Positions 1-11,774 are shown, counted from the stretch's first letter. The stretch is DNA of 64,000 bases from Casuarina equisetifolia (GCA_028551475.1 CM052361.1:131501-195500), one strand, 5' to 3'. Notes: generated from the sequence alone by a model not told the origin. Numbers and translations: made by a program.

Positions 1-99
1 GTTGGATTGGTCAGTGTTTTGCTGGGAATTAAGTCCATTTGTTGTACCATTTTCCTTTTGCCTAATTTTTCAGGTGCTTTTACCATCGCTTTTTCACAG

Positions 100-2249
100 G
101 TTGCAGTCTTTGGTTCGCTCGAGATGCCAAAAGCTGATTTATGGGTCATCTTTGCCATTCTAACCACTGTGATTGGTTATTGTGCTAAGACATACTTCAC
201 GTTGAGTACTTCCGTATATTCTGCTCTGATTTCCCCCCCCCCCCCACACACACACACACACGCACACACGCACACACACAATTTAGAGCATATGGATATT
301 ATTCTCTGGGATGAATATCTTGTTGCACATGGCTGTTAGTCTGCATCCAATTTTTCCATATAAGAAGTCCACCAAGGCAGCCATTGTGTGAAAACTTTAC
401 GTGCTTAAATGAGTTTCTATCTTTGTCTGTCTCTGAGAATGCGGCAGTGTAAGTTAGATGGGGACAATGTCTTAGTGGAATCAAATGTTGGACTCACTGG
501 TTGGTATTAGCCCTTGGATGCTGATTGCACATCCGGTAGTTTTTGCTGGATGTTATTTGCTCTTGATGTGTGCATAATAACTGAGTGGCTCAATTTGTTA
601 TGTTCGTTATTTCATCTCCATTTTTATGACACTTCGTACTTCCTAACATGGCTATCTTAACTGCTTGTAGATTTCAGCAAAACTTAGCTGCATATCAGAA
701 CTTGATAACCCAGTCTATGTATGACAAACAACTGGATAGTGGAAAGGGTACTCTTCTTCACTTGTGCGATGATGTGATTCAACAGGAAGTAAGTTTCAAG
801 CTTAATGAATTTTCACTATTTGTTGTCTGCGGGTGGGGATCTCCCTCTCCCCCTTCTGTCTCTTGCAAATTCTGGTAGGCATGAATGAGTTCTTATTGAT
901 TGTATACAAGTCATCATATGTACTTCAGTCTATGGTTAGCTTCTTATGGTGTTTACTGTGATTTTAAGTGGAGCATATCAACTATAAAAGTCCTATGTAT
1001 AATCTAGCCCAAAAAAAAAAGTTGAGACAGATAGGAATGGATGGACAGGGTTGTAGTGGCATGAATGCTTACGAAGGAGCCATCTCTTCTGTTGGATATT
1101 ACTTCTTGGATACTCTCCTGATCTCATCTTCTTCAGTTTAAACAATAACTTATTTGCAAAGAAAAACAAGCAGTTCAAAAGGCCAACTGCACAAGTTGAA
1201 CAATCACTTTCCATCTTTCCATGCACACATAGAAACTTTAAGATTAATTTGTACGTCATATAGACTTTGGATATCAGAATTTTGGCCTTCTTCAAGTGTG
1301 GGAAACATTATTAGAAAGGGAAATCTGTGAGCGGCATCTAACATCTTTGATTGCCTATAGCCAAGTGGTAGGACAGATTGAGGTCTATCTTATATATAAC
1401 CAAGTTTTGAAATGCTCAGACCACGTCATTTTTTTGCTGTATAGGTCAAAGAGGTGATTGTTTCTTTCTTTGTACTGATGGAACAGGGCAAAGCTACAAA
1501 ACAGGCATGAATCATAGTTTCCTCTTTATACTTTGTTTCATCTTTTCCATACAATTGTTAGATATATGATTTTGATTCTCCTACTGTATTATTAATATTA
1601 CTTTTTCATGGGGTGAAATAGGATCTCGATCTGCGGTGTGAGGATCTAATAAGAGAGGAGTTTGGTGAGGACTGTAATTTTGAAGTGGATGATGCAGTTC
1701 AAAAGTTAGAGAAGCTAGGAATTGTTGCTCGGGTGAGACTTCCCTTAATCTGCTCCTTGATTAATCTTGTATTTACTTCTTACTGCATTCTAGTAAAATG
1801 TCAATTTTTTTTTTTTGTGACATCATCCTAACTTTTGGAATATCATACTAAATCCGAAAGTTCACTTGTTGACTTCTGTAACAGTTGTACCAAGAGTAAG
1901 CCTAGCAAACCCAAAGTATTTACATGTATGTTGTTGTTCCCTGGTGGCGGAAACTTGCCAACATATACTAGATGATTTTGCTAATTATATTAGCGTGAAG
2001 AAATTTTGTTGCTTAGTGATAAATTGCTATCTAACACAGTCATGATGATATAATCCAAATTCCTGGTCCAACACTTTTGTTCCTGATGTTTTCTTTAAAC
2101 GGTGTATCTTCTGACTGGATACTTAACTTGGAGTTCAGGATAGCATTGGACGGTACTACTGCACTGGGCTGAAACGGGCAAATGAGATAATTGGCATCAC
2201 CACCGAGGAACTTGTTCAGAAGGCAAGACAGAGTGGTGGTACGCCTTGA
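100..2249 (+). CDS. DUF3754 (TMEM143-like) membrane protein gene, 3' part
   Basis: Five exons join in frame: about 100-200, 671-788, 1445-1504, 1622-1732 and 2139-2249 (stop TGA at 2247), giving about 166 C-terminal residues. The 5' part lies left of the window. The first visible exon encodes SLEMPKADLWVIFAIL, a hydrophobic segment ending GYCAKTYFT. The next encodes AAYQNLITQSMYDKQLDSGK and LLHLCDDVIQQE, and later exons give FFVLMEQGKAT, a DAVQKLEKLGIV winged-helix-like stretch and GRYYCTGLKRANEIIG. I recognise this order as the conserved C-terminus of plant DUF3754 proteins, whose biochemical role is not established. The phases of all junctions agree, and one intron has a GC donor. The start of the first exon could instead be at 74. 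Family call is firm; the exact left splice site is less so. Confidence 0.85.
233..280. repeat. C run plus (CA)n microsatellite
   Basis: Thirteen C residues are followed by CA repeats with two CG interruptions, inside the first visible intron of the DUF3754 gene. Length polymorphism is likely. Confidence 0.95.
1505..1621 (+). other. GC-AG intron in the DUF3754 gene
   Basis: The exon ends ...GCTACAAAACAG and the intron opens with GCATGA. It ends in ATAG directly before GATCTCGATCTG. Reading across the junction gives KATKQ-DLDLRCED, which matches the family. No GT alternative nearby preserves both frame and conserved residues, so a GC donor is the best reading. Confidence 0.7.
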
Positions 2250-2880
2250 TGCTGTCTTGCAAAAGGTGAGCATCTGTTTCTTATGTCTCTGCTAGTGCGC
2301 TGAAAAGCAGGTATGCTACAAGACTAAGATGCCGGTGCTCATGCTGCTTCAGAACAGCCTATAATTACTGTTCTCTAATGGGGAGCTTTAAATACGACCC
2401 ACCTCTATCGGTTGATGGAATTTTCTCCTTCATATGTGAATGTGTGTAACTAATTACGAACTTTTATTTTTCTTTTTCTTTTACTTGTTGTGAACATATA
2501 ACCCTGTCGGGGTTTGAGAACGTGATACGATCCAGAATGTTGATCGCTCTTCTTGTTGAATTACGTGTAAAAAAGCACTGGTTATATTTCATCCTTTCTA
2601 TAGGGTTCAACTAAAGCAGCAAAGCGGGATGAATGTCCTGTGTACAGAGGTGCGACAAGTAGTAATTGCCGTCGTGGCTTTAAACACATCAGATAGGAGA
2701 CTCGAGTATTCATCATGTACTGAGGCTGCTGCAACTTGTAAACTTTTAAAGGTGTGTTTGCATTAAACTGCGTACTGATCTTGCAAAAAGAGGTTGACAA
2801 TTTTAACAAGGCAAGCATGTCAAAGAGAAGTATCACTGGTACACTCAACTATTTACGACCTTAATGTAGGGGAAAGGATC
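2250..2880 (+). other. 3' UTR of the DUF3754 gene with a probable UTR intron
   Basis: Fifteen bases after the stop codon there is a donor-like AAAAG|GTGAGC (GT at 2266). A TTTCTATAG acceptor ends at 2603. An intron here would leave the exon junction less than 55 nt from the stop, so it need not trigger nonsense-mediated decay. The polyadenylation site is not evident. Confidence 0.4.
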
Positions 2881-3315
2881 TCAAAAGCACAACTCCTAGC
2901 AGCCACATCTCCGCTGGAATTTCACCTATGAACGGCACCGGGAAATTTGCATAATACGTCCCCAGTTCATCAAGAAGGGTTAACATTGTTGTCATTGTTC
3001 ACTGTGTTTTTGAGTTACTAGTATTTCATAGGATGAAAGATTTCACTAGAAAGTAGTGCAATACCGATCATAAAGGGTCATTTAAATCGAAGCTGGAAGA
3101 AGGGGGATATTTCAAATCTACAAGATGAAACCTGTACTTCCCTTCATGTTTATATTGTAGGAAGTGCGTATAATGTGCGTGCATGTGTGTGTCTTCCATC
3201 GTATACACAACACCTATGGGAACGATGTGGGCATTTTCCAAAACAAGATAGCCTCTACATGAATGAAAAGGACTTCATGTAGACAAGAGCAGCTTCACCT
3301 CCCCACCAGTGTCTT

Positions 3316-3338
3316 GTAGTAGTAGTAGTAGTAGTAGT
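3316..3338. repeat. (GTA)n microsatellite
   Basis: About eight GTA units lie just downstream of the RPK2-like stop codon, in its 3' UTR on the minus strand. Confidence 0.9.
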
Positions 3339-3353
3339 TAGTTTGGAATCTTT

Positions 3354-6300
3354 TTAACTATTCAACTGTTTCAATTTATCAAGAACCTGCTTCATTGAAG
3401 GCCGCAGAGAAAGCATCTCCACTGTGCAAGTCGAGGCGATCCTTAAGAGTCCTAACAAATTCTCCCTCGGGCCTGCTTCCCATAATTCAGGAGAGAAAAG
3501 CTGGGAAAAACGGCCTTCGTTGATAAGCAACTTGGCCCAAGCCACAATGTTGAATCCATTCCCGAACTCTGAAAATGATGGATCCAGTGACTTTTTCCCG
3601 GATATCAGTTCCAGCAGCACAACCCCAAAGCTATAGACGTCTGCCTTGTCAGAGACCCTGCATGTGGTTGCGTACTCTGGTGCTACGTACCCAAAGGTGC
3701 CTGCAACATCTGTTGTGGCGTGGGTCTCGGTCACTTCTAGGAGCCTTGCCAACCCGAAGTCTGAGAGATAGGCATTAAGCTCCTCGTCAAGCAGGATGTT
3801 GCTAGGCTTTATGTCTCGGTGAACTATCCGCGGAACGCAGGAGTAGTGAAGATAAGCAAGAGCCTGTGCTATGTGGCTTGCTATCTTGTGGAGAACCGCC
3901 CATTCTATATTTTTGCGTGATCTGTTGTGTATTAGGGATTCCAGGTTTCCTCCAGAAAGATAATTGTAAATCAGGAACATTTCAGCCTCTCCCACATAAT
4001 ATCCAACAAGAGTTACAAGATGCTTGTGTCGAATTCTTCCTAATGTTCTTATCTCTGCATCAAATTGTTGAATGCCTTGAAACCTACCTATAGAGAGCCT
4101 TTTCACAGCCACAGGGAAATCGGGCTCCAATTCTGCCTTGTAAGTTGATCCAAAGCCCCCTGTTCCTATAAGATTCCGGATGCTGAAATTCCCAGTAGCT
4201 CTAACGACACTATCGTAACTCAGATCAGTTGGAGCATCTGCAAAGGTCACTACTACCTTCCCTCTCAAGGTTCTGCGTTTTCTATCTACCTTTCTCCTCA
4301 CGAAAATAAAGAGAAGCACCATCAGTAAGACTATACATATTGCAGCAGAAGTACAAGTTACCAAGAGGATTTTGAAAGACTTCAACTTTCTCTGTTTATG
4401 CACTTTTTGAGCTGCAAATGGGACAGGAAGCCCAGCTGGTGGGGCAAGGTATGGATCTGGACAAGAATGCAGGTATCTGTTCCCCATGAAGGAATTGCAA
4501 TCACTCACGTGCTGAAGATGTGGAATATGGCCAGAAAGGTTGTTGAAAGAGACATCCAGTTTTGTGAGACTAGAGAGGGATGAGAAAGAAGAAGATATCT
4601 CCCCAGATAGTCTGTTATGATCGAGCAACACAGTTTCAAGACTAGCAGCGTTTGTCAAAGTCGCAGGAATAGTACCTGTGAGAGAATTGTGAGATAGATC
4701 CAAAACCACGAGAGAAGTCAGTTGATCGAATTGGTAAGGGATTGCTCCTGTCAAACTGTTTCCTCCTAGAAGCATCCATTTCAGATCTTTCAGCTCCCCT
4801 AATTGATGAGGTAGAGTCCCAGACAGCTTATTTCCTCTCAAGTCAAGGCGTTGAAGCATCATCGAGTGAGCAATACCAGGACCAAGTGATCCACCGATCT
4901 GATTGTGCGCTGCTTCTAACTCCAAAAGCTGTCGGCAGTCAGGAAGTAGTGCTTGATAAAGTCCACCAGATAGTTGGTTTTCACTCAAGTTCACGGAAAA
5001 GCTCTTGAGACCATTGCAGTTTGAAACCATCCGATCTGGAAGTTGCCCACTGAACCTGTTGTCATTTAAAAACAATCTGTACGAGAAATTACGATTGGTT
5101 TCCAAGAGCTCATCTCCCAGAGAGAACAAAGGCAGTGAGCCGGTGAGGCTATTCCAACTAAAATCATGAAGGAGTACAGAAGTTACTCCATATTGGGAAC
5201 CGTTGAAGTAGAGATTTTCCGCATTTAGAAATTTCGGATCGAGTCCAGAAGAGATGATCGTCATGGTAATGTCTTCACAACTGCCTTTCTCAAAACTTGG
5301 AAGAGAACCAGATATGTTGTTCCGACTGATGTTGAAATATGCCATACAGGGTACGCGCAGCTGAGCGGGGAGGTATCCTACCAAATTGTTTGAGCTCAAA
5401 TCCAAGAAACTAAGACTCCTACAAAGACCCAAACTTTCTGGTACCAAACCAGCTATATAATTCTGCCCCAAGTTGAGGACTCTGAGCGAGCACAAATTGC
5501 TCCAATTACCGGGTAACCGTCCACCAACATTGGCCCTGGGAGCCCACAAGACCTGTAAGCTCGAAAGCAACAAGATTCCAGGAGGAATAATTCCTACAAA
5601 AGCATTGAATTCACCTCTAGAACTCTCGTTTAGGCCAGAGCTATCCCCCTCGTTTGAAGAATCATCAACCAAATTAGTCAGCACAAGAACAGACAACTTG
5701 ATGCAATTGCCAAGCTCTTCTGGGATCCTCTCAGTGAGACTGTTCCTAGAAACATCGAGAACCCGAAGTTCAGAAATCCGTCCAATCTCGGCCGGGATCC
5801 CACCTTGTAATATGTTCCCATTAAGCAGAAGGGTATGCAAGTTCCAGCACTTGCCAATCTGGGGAGGAATATTACCGGTCAAAAAGTTATGAGAAAGCCT
5901 CAGATGGTTCAAGGTGTCACACGTACCACTCAACGAAATGGTTAGCCTATCAGCAAGCCGATTGTGGGATAGATCAAGTACTCGTAGTTTTCCTAAACCA
6001 ATCAGCATATTGGGTACGGGACCCGACAGCGAATTGCAGGACAAGTTAAGCAATCCTAGAGAGTGAAGATGGCTTATCTGTGGGGGAATGTTGCCGGAGA
6101 AGTTGTTACCTTGAAGCTCAAGAACCTCCAAAAAGGAGAGCTTTCCGATGCTCTCTGCGATTTTGCCGGAGAGCATGTTGTTCGGAAGGGACAAGGAGAT
6201 GATTCTTTGGGAAACGTCGTTGTTGCAAGTGACGCCGTACCAGTGGCAGTGCTGGGTGGAGGAAGTCCAACTGGAGAGGATGTTGGAGGGGTCGTGGGAG

Positions 6301-6431
6301 ACCGCGTTCTTGAAGCTCAGAAGCGAGAATGCGTCACTAGGTGGAACGGAAACGGTGGGAGCTGCTTCGCACAAAGCGACTGCATATGTGGAGGAGGAGA
6401 AAACCATAAGGAGCAGCCAGGGCAGAGGCAT
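3354..6431 (-). CDS. RPK2-like LRR receptor serine/threonine kinase
   Basis: An uninterrupted 1025-residue reading frame with an ATG start. Parts in order: a hydrophobic signal peptide (residues 1-24); a plant LRR N-terminal domain with SFKNAVSHDPSNILSSW and the CHWYGVTCN cysteine pair; about 20 leucine-rich repeats (roughly 75-650) with an island near 250-270 rich in S/N/E; and a transmembrane helix at about 686-710 followed by RRKVDRKRR. The kinase domain has the glycine loop GTGGFGSTY (about 755), VAVKRL, IVHRDIKPSN (about 870), SDFGLARLL (about 892), GTFGYVAPEYATTCRVSDKADVYSFG and a closing RPSMKQVLDKLKQL. All catalytic residues are present. The kinase and juxtamembrane sequence (SYDSVVRATGNFSIRNLIG) place it with LRR-XV kinases (RPK1, RPK2/TOAD2), which act in embryo, anther and meristem signalling. 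RPK2 itself is about 1150 residues, so this is a shorter relative. Lack of introns fits RPK2. Confidence 0.9.
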   Translation of the reverse strand: MPLPWLLLMVFSSSTYAVALCEAAPTVSVPPSDAFSLLSFKNAVSHDPSNILSSWTSSTQHCHWYGVTCNNDVSQRIISLSLPNNMLSGKIAESIGKLSFLEVLELQGNNFSGNIPPQISHLHSLGLLNLSCNSLSGPVPNMLIGLGKLRVLDLSHNRLADRLTISLSGTCDTLNHLRLSHNFLTGNIPPQIGKCWNLHTLLLNGNILQGGIPAEIGRISELRVLDVSRNSLTERIPEELGNCIKLSVLVLTNLVDDSSNEGDSSGLNESSRGEFNAFVGIIPPGILLLSSLQVLWAPRANVGGRLPGNWSNLCSLRVLNLGQNYIAGLVPESLGLCRSLSFLDLSSNNLVGYLPAQLRVPCMAYFNISRNNISGSLPSFEKGSCEDITMTIISSGLDPKFLNAENLYFNGSQYGVTSVLLHDFSWNSLTGSLPLFSLGDELLETNRNFSYRLFLNDNRFSGQLPDRMVSNCNGLKSFSVNLSENQLSGGLYQALLPDCRQLLELEAAHNQIGGSLGPGIAHSMMLQRLDLRGNKLSGTLPHQLGELKDLKWMLLGGNSLTGAIPYQFDQLTSLVVLDLSHNSLTGTIPATLTNAASLETVLLDHNRLSGEISSSFSSLSSLTKLDVSFNNLSGHIPHLQHVSDCNSFMGNRYLHSCPDPYLAPPAGLPVPFAAQKVHKQRKLKSFKILLVTCTSAAICIVLLMVLLFIFVRRKVDRKRRTLRGKVVVTFADAPTDLSYDSVVRATGNFSIRNLIGTGGFGSTYKAELEPDFPVAVKRLSIGRFQGIQQFDAEIRTLGRIRHKHLVTLVGYYVGEAEMFLIYNYLSGGNLESLIHNRSRKNIEWAVLHKIASHIAQALAYLHYSCVPRIVHRDIKPSNILLDEELNAYLSDFGLARLLEVTETHATTDVAGTFGYVAPEYATTCRVSDKADVYSFGVVLLELISGKKSLDPSFSEFGNGFNIVAWAKLLINEGRFSQLFSPELWEAGPRENLLGLLRIASTCTVEMLSLRPSMKQVLDKLKQLNS

Positions 6432-6600
6432 TGAGTTGGGACTGTAGGAGAATCGTTAAAGCCCCTCTAGGACTTGCCGGGCGAGCCACTTACTGAACCG
6501 GCTCTGAGAGAGAGACAGACAGACAGACAGAGACAGAGAGTTGCAAGCTTAGAGTAAACAGTTTTAGCAGACTGGAGATTACAAGAAGACAAAGAAGAGC
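6432..6600 (-). promoter_or_regulatory. Pyrimidine-rich 5' leader of the RPK2-like gene
   Basis: Read on the minus strand, 6503-6540 is a TCTCTGTCTGTCTG-type CT tract upstream of the ATG. Such tracts are common in plant 5' UTRs and core promoters (Y patches). No clear TATA box was seen. Confidence 0.45.
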
Positions 6601-9140
6601 CGGCGAAAGGATCAGGAAATTGTGCATGACGTTGTCACATGCATGCCTTTATTTGCTTCTGCTTTTAATATTTCAGATTCAAAGTCAAGTTAATAGTACT
6701 TGCAGAGGTGAACCCCAATCCCGTATACCGATACTTATTAGCATTTCTTAACTTGTTATCTTATTACAATGAGAGGTAATGGATTAAGAAAGACCAAAGA
6801 AAGATTCTTTGAAGACGATGAAGATTGGGTCACTTGAATCAGATAAATATTTTGAGAGCTTCATATGTGTACTCTTATTTTAGGGTGTAATTGTAGAAAC
6901 TAGTATGACTTGTCTGCTACTGCTTACTGTGCAGAATACAACTGATATGAATGAGCTATACTGCATGATGGGATTCATGTTTCAGGGCCTCAAAAAATGA
7001 AAGCAAATGGGGGGAGTCATCGGTCTTGATGGTGTAAGGCATAGATTACTATAAAGACAAAAGAGCAAAACTATTATAGATTACAATGATCGAAATGGGT
7101 GGAACCCAACAGAAAATGAACGTTCCCTGGGGGAGGCATAAGAGACCGTGAGCCACGAATCGAGCTGAATGTTTGTCAGCTGCCAGTTTTCTTATTTTTC
7201 TCATTTTATATTTCGCAAGAAAAAGAGAGAAACTTGGGAAAGAAATAAATAAGGTTTTCAAGCCAACTGACATTGGCCTCTTCTGCAGTGCATCCCCCCA
7301 ACTGAATAAACTAAAGCGATAGGGTCATTTGGCCACATGATCCCCTCTTCTCGATGTAGTTAGGCCGACACTCCATTCACTTCCCTATTGCTTTGAAAGG
7401 GACCCTGCAGAAGATATAATTTGGCAGACAGAGGTTTGAACAGAAGAAAGAAAACAAGTACCGTAGTAATACGTGTAAGGGATGATAAAAGCATGTATGA
7501 ATAACCAGTTTAGAGGTTGAATGAGTCAAGAATATGTATGAATAATCTGTGAGTCATAGAAAAGGTTTGGTACGAAACTCAGTTTGAAAGCAGGTTGTCA
7601 AAGAAAAAGACGACACTAACAAACAATTGTAAGCTGACTTTTGGGCGATGGAGTCACGGGCACACTGCAGATCCACCATGAATTTAAGAATCAGTCAATC
7701 AAAGGCCAAGTGCGATTTTGTAATTCTCTGATCAATATTCACCGGCAATGTTTTAGAAGCTAGAGATGCAACTACCTTTTTTTTTTTTTTTTTTAGTTCT
7801 TTTTATTGGAGCCGGTGCACAGTTTCTTGAAGCCTTGGGATTTCTTACTCTCATACAGGGTCCTCAAATTTTTTCTACTGGATTTTTCTGGGATCTTGTT
7901 TGGTTTTTGTTGATCATTATTGCAAACGTCAAATTGGGCACGATCCATTATTTAAAGGGTTGGAAATCAGTAAACAGACAACAGATCCTCGGCAGAGCGA
8001 TTTTATGGTTAAAATTTGATTCGTACTTAGGAAGGACATTAAAATATAAGCAAGATTATATGACCAGAAAACCTGGGATCCTGATGCAGGACGCATCATC
8101 CTCTCATTTTGGGGTCAAAGAGCCCGGTATATATCATATGTATGAACAAATACCTTGACTCATTTCGTTTTTTACTAAAATCCAACTCTTATTTCACTAT
8201 ATCGGTCGTTTCAGAAATTCAACTTTATATGATGGGGTTGGACCACCACATATACACATAACGAAGAGAAAATATCATTTTCTCATCAAATCTTTGCGAT
8301 TATGAAAAATCTCAATCAAGGACAAACCATTTTCGTGGGAGATGAAATTAAGAGAAATTATGACAGAAGTTCAAGCAAAAGAGTACAAATGTGGTTGCTA
8401 GTGAATTTTGCAAAACGTGCAGCTCAGCAGGGATCTTCAGTCTATGCCATCTTCCGGTACTCTTTTCAAAGAAAAAGAACCCTTGTCATTTACTTGTGAG
8501 AAGGAGAAAACTTGCTATTTAAAACACTCAACTTATAAATTTCATCAGTTTAACTTTTTGGAAATAAATAGTGTATCAACAAGCATCCAAATCATCTTCT
8601 CGTAATTCATCTTCTTCATCTTTTAGTACAGCCTTCGCTTTCCTTGTCTTAAACAGAACCTTATCCCTCAAATCTATTCCTTCGTCGAATCTGCATCCCT
8701 TTCTATTGGTCCACAGCAGTTTCAGTTTGAAGAATTATTTGCTTCCTCACCAGGTGGCCTACTCCTCCGCTTCAGTAGCATCTTATAACCCAACTCCATC
8801 ATCTGCAAGTGTTCTCTAGAAGTTTTGATAAACTGGCATTGAAACAATGATGGAGGCTCAAGAAAAAGAGCATTTCTTGAGCCTGGAAGGACGCCTGGAA
8901 GATATCCGCATGTCCATATACAAGTCACCATGCCTTTGTTTCCAATTCAACCAAAACATACGTGTAATGCTATAAAATCATGATATTACACTTGAGAAAA
9001 TGAAACTGTTATTTTATACACTTACAAATATTAGGATAAATCTTTCAGAATCAATATCTTGGATGGAAATTTCAAGCTAACATCTTTCTTCATATATCTG
9101 ATCACGTTATGCTATGAAGTAGCCAATAGCTGGTTGTCCA
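6600..9140. other. Intergenic, no gene recognised
   Basis: AT-rich sequence with a T run at 7777-7796. Short open frames in this stretch have no family resemblance I recognise. Confidence 0.6.
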
Positions 9141-9946
9141 GAGTAAAAGGGTCGACAGACCAGATAAATCAGGTATGAACCTCTTCAAAAAATCATGCTC
9201 TGATACTATCCCACCTTCATTAAGAAAACAAAACAGAATTAGTTTTGAGACTACTTACAATTCCAGCTATACAACTAGTACCCTGAGAACACGTCAGACT
9301 ACATATTGGTGATGTTTGTCACCGCGAAATTACTTGTTAGCGTTTTAGCTTGATAAACATAGGGAGAATTTCATTGGTTACACATGCACCATATGATTAG
9401 GCTATGAACATAGGTTTTACAGAAGAAAATAATCACATATTCGAGGTTATAGACGTGATATTATCAACACATGAGCTTCTGTGAAGACTGCTATATATCC
9501 CTTTCCTACAAGAAAATAACTTTCTAACATTAGGCTCAACACAGCAATCACTAAGTTTATAACGAAGGCTCCCAAAATCTAACTCTAAGCACAGAGGGTC
9601 TATCAAAGTGTACAGAAAAGAAATTGGATCACTCAGTCTAATATTAAATCAAAGATTAAAGAATGCCTTCCCACTCCACAGGATTAATGGGGCGGGAGAA
9701 GAGGAGCATTGCAAATTTATGAATCCCCATCATTCCATCTGCCGACTAATGTATTAATTGTGATACTGATTTCGAGGTTGAAAAGGATGTCAAAAAATAA
9801 TCTCACCAAAGGGGTTGGTGAATGCAAAACACTACAATTTAAGTAAAATATCACAAACCAAAAACTTAATTTATTCTCAATCAATTGGTCAATCAATGAA
9901 AGATAGATAGAAAGTAAGAATTTTCTGTTGAAGAGGATGATGTTAC

Positions 9947-10029
9947 CACCATCATGGAACATCAGCCTGGACTGTACTCAAAGCTTTCATTAGAGTTAGC
10001 AGTTGATTTTCTGTAATCCCCTTGAATTA
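9947..10029 (-). other. Conserved downstream exon of UPF0496 copy 1 (probably 3' UTR)
   Basis: On the minus strand the block is preceded by TTATTGACAG and followed by GTAACATC. It contains CAGTCCAGGCTGA, also found at the same relative place behind copies 2 and 3, with splice-like borders each time. It lies after the stop codon and so is probably untranslated. Confidence 0.45.
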
Positions 10030-10400
10030 CTGTCAATAAAAACTATTAGGAACGGCAACAAGGAAACTGAATAATTTATAACCACAAAACAGCTACCATT
10101 TTCAATGAATCACAGAAGAATTGAGAACCATATCTTCACACCACAAAGTCCACTTCCCATGGTGCTATAACAGCTATAAGACTTCCAACACAATATTATC
10201 ATTTTGATGTAGCTTTAAAGGTCCCCCAATGTTTGAGTAATTCGATTTCTCTGGTCTTCTATCTAATTTGAAGAAAGTGAAGAATTTCCATAAGCATCAC
10301 ACATACAATCAATTTAAGAAGCTTGACCCTTTAAGTACTAAGAACTACTCGCTGCTACTGGATTTTAAGCAAGAGAAATAAAGTCTTGGGGGTTTAACAA

Positions 10401-10424
10401 AAATAAAAATAAAAATAAAAATAA
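10401..10424. repeat. (AAAAT)n microsatellite
   Basis: Four to five AAAAT units downstream of UPF0496 copy 1. Confidence 0.85.
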
Positions 10425-10686
10425 ATCGCACATGAATCTATGATATTACTAAGGTATTTGAATGACAACAAGACACATCAATCACAAAGAATTTAGGATT
10501 GGCAACTTCAGCGATGTAGGGCAGAGTTTCATGAGAGCCAGATCTCAAAGAAGGGCTGGTAAAACTTTTGTTTATTTATCAGGATTAGCAAGCATGCTAT
10601 TTTCAAAGAAAATACAATTGGGAAGAATGGGAAGTAGAACGCAAAATCCAAAATTATCGAAGTAACGATGAGGAATTACAAGTATA

Positions 10687-11774
10687 CTAAAGATGGATCT
10701 CTTGGAGGAGCAAAGCTCTGGCCCTGTTGACGGATGTAAAACATCTGCATATACACTCCTCAAGCTCTTCGAGCAGGACCTGTAAATTGGGATGGCTATT
10801 GCAGAGATCGTTGACGAAACCCTTAACGAACCGCTTTTGGCTGCCATTCATCAGGGCCATGCTTATAAGGTCCTTGTAATGGACAACCGCATTACACAAC
10901 CGACGAACGACGCAGTCTAGGGTGCTGAGTTCTCCATTTAGTAACATAATACTTTTGAGAGCAGGGACATGTAATGTCACAGGAGCAGTTTCATTGAAGT
11001 GGCTATGGGAACCGCCGAGGCAGCAGCCCCAACGAACGAGAAGGGGGATATGAGAGCGGGACTTTGGCGGGCGAGGTTGGAGATGTTGCTTGAGCTGCGA
11101 GAAGCAGTCGCCCATCTGCGAGAGGAAGTCAAAGTTGTAGGGTTGAAAACAAGCGAAAGGGTTGTCGCGGAGGTTAAACTGCCCGAAGAGGTCAAAAACG
11201 CGGTCGCACTGGGACTGGGTGAGGAAGGAGGAGCGGGAGCCCGAGTCAAGAGGGAGGAGGTCGATGAGGAAGTCATGGAGACCGGCGTAGAGGGCTCGTG
11301 CATCATAGACATTGTGCTGGAGGTTTAGGCAGAGATGGGTGGCGTTCTCGGTATGACCGAGGTAGTCTTTGAGCAGACTAGTGAGGGTGCTGGGGTTGGC
11401 TTGGCGAAAGGCGCCTTGCACAGAATCTGGGTGTAAGTCGAGCACCTGCTCCAGCTGTAGTTGGTGAGGGCCGGTGGTGGGGTGAATGATTGACCACATC
11501 TTTCTGAAGGAGTCCGTTTGGTGAATACGGGCGTATTTCTGACTAAGGTTGACGACGATGGTGGACGAGGACTCGGTGCTCGAGCTGAGTGTGTCCTCCG
11601 GCGACTTCCCTGTGAAGCATCAAAAAGGAAGCTTGATTAGCGCGTATACCACAGAGAGAACAAAAATCAAATCAGGTTGAGCAGCCTACCACGAGGATCC
11701 GGAGGATCAGGACGTTGATCTGCAGAGGAAGTGGTCGATGAGAATGATGAGTTGGGGGGCGGGCGCTGCACCAT
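10687..11774 (-). CDS. UPF0496 (DUF677) protein, copy 1
   Basis: Two exons: 11690-11774 (ATG at 11774, 28 codons plus one base) and 10687-11609, together 335 residues. The intron runs GTAGGCTGC...CTTCACAG. Exon 1 is a short Ser/Pro-rich leader (MVQRPPPNSSFSSTTSSADQ). Exon 2 has the family hallmarks NLSQKYA, MWSIIHPTTGPHQLQLEQVL, LLKDYLGHTENATHLCL, LYAGLHDFL, SQCDRVFDLF and a C-terminal LEECICRCFTSVNRARALLL. This resembles the At3g19330 group. Their function is poorly known; related At14a-like proteins are membrane-associated. Unlike copy 3, the hydrophobic pair of segments between KSR and the NGELSTLD helix is absent, so the product may be soluble. It stops 15 residues before copy 2 does. Its 5' region carries a gypsy insertion about 300 bp upstream of the ATG. 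Confidence 0.8.

Noticed and set aside
1357-1370. tRNA A-box-like TAGCCAAGTGGTA
   Set aside because: No B box or clover-leaf partner follows at tRNA spacing; it lies in an intron.
5473-6447. Open frames antisense to the RPK2-like gene
   Set aside because: They mirror the LRR coding sequence and have no independent protein features.
7766-8158. Hydrophobic 130-residue open frame after a T run
   Set aside because: The start is low-complexity Phe from the T run, and the rest matches nothing I know.
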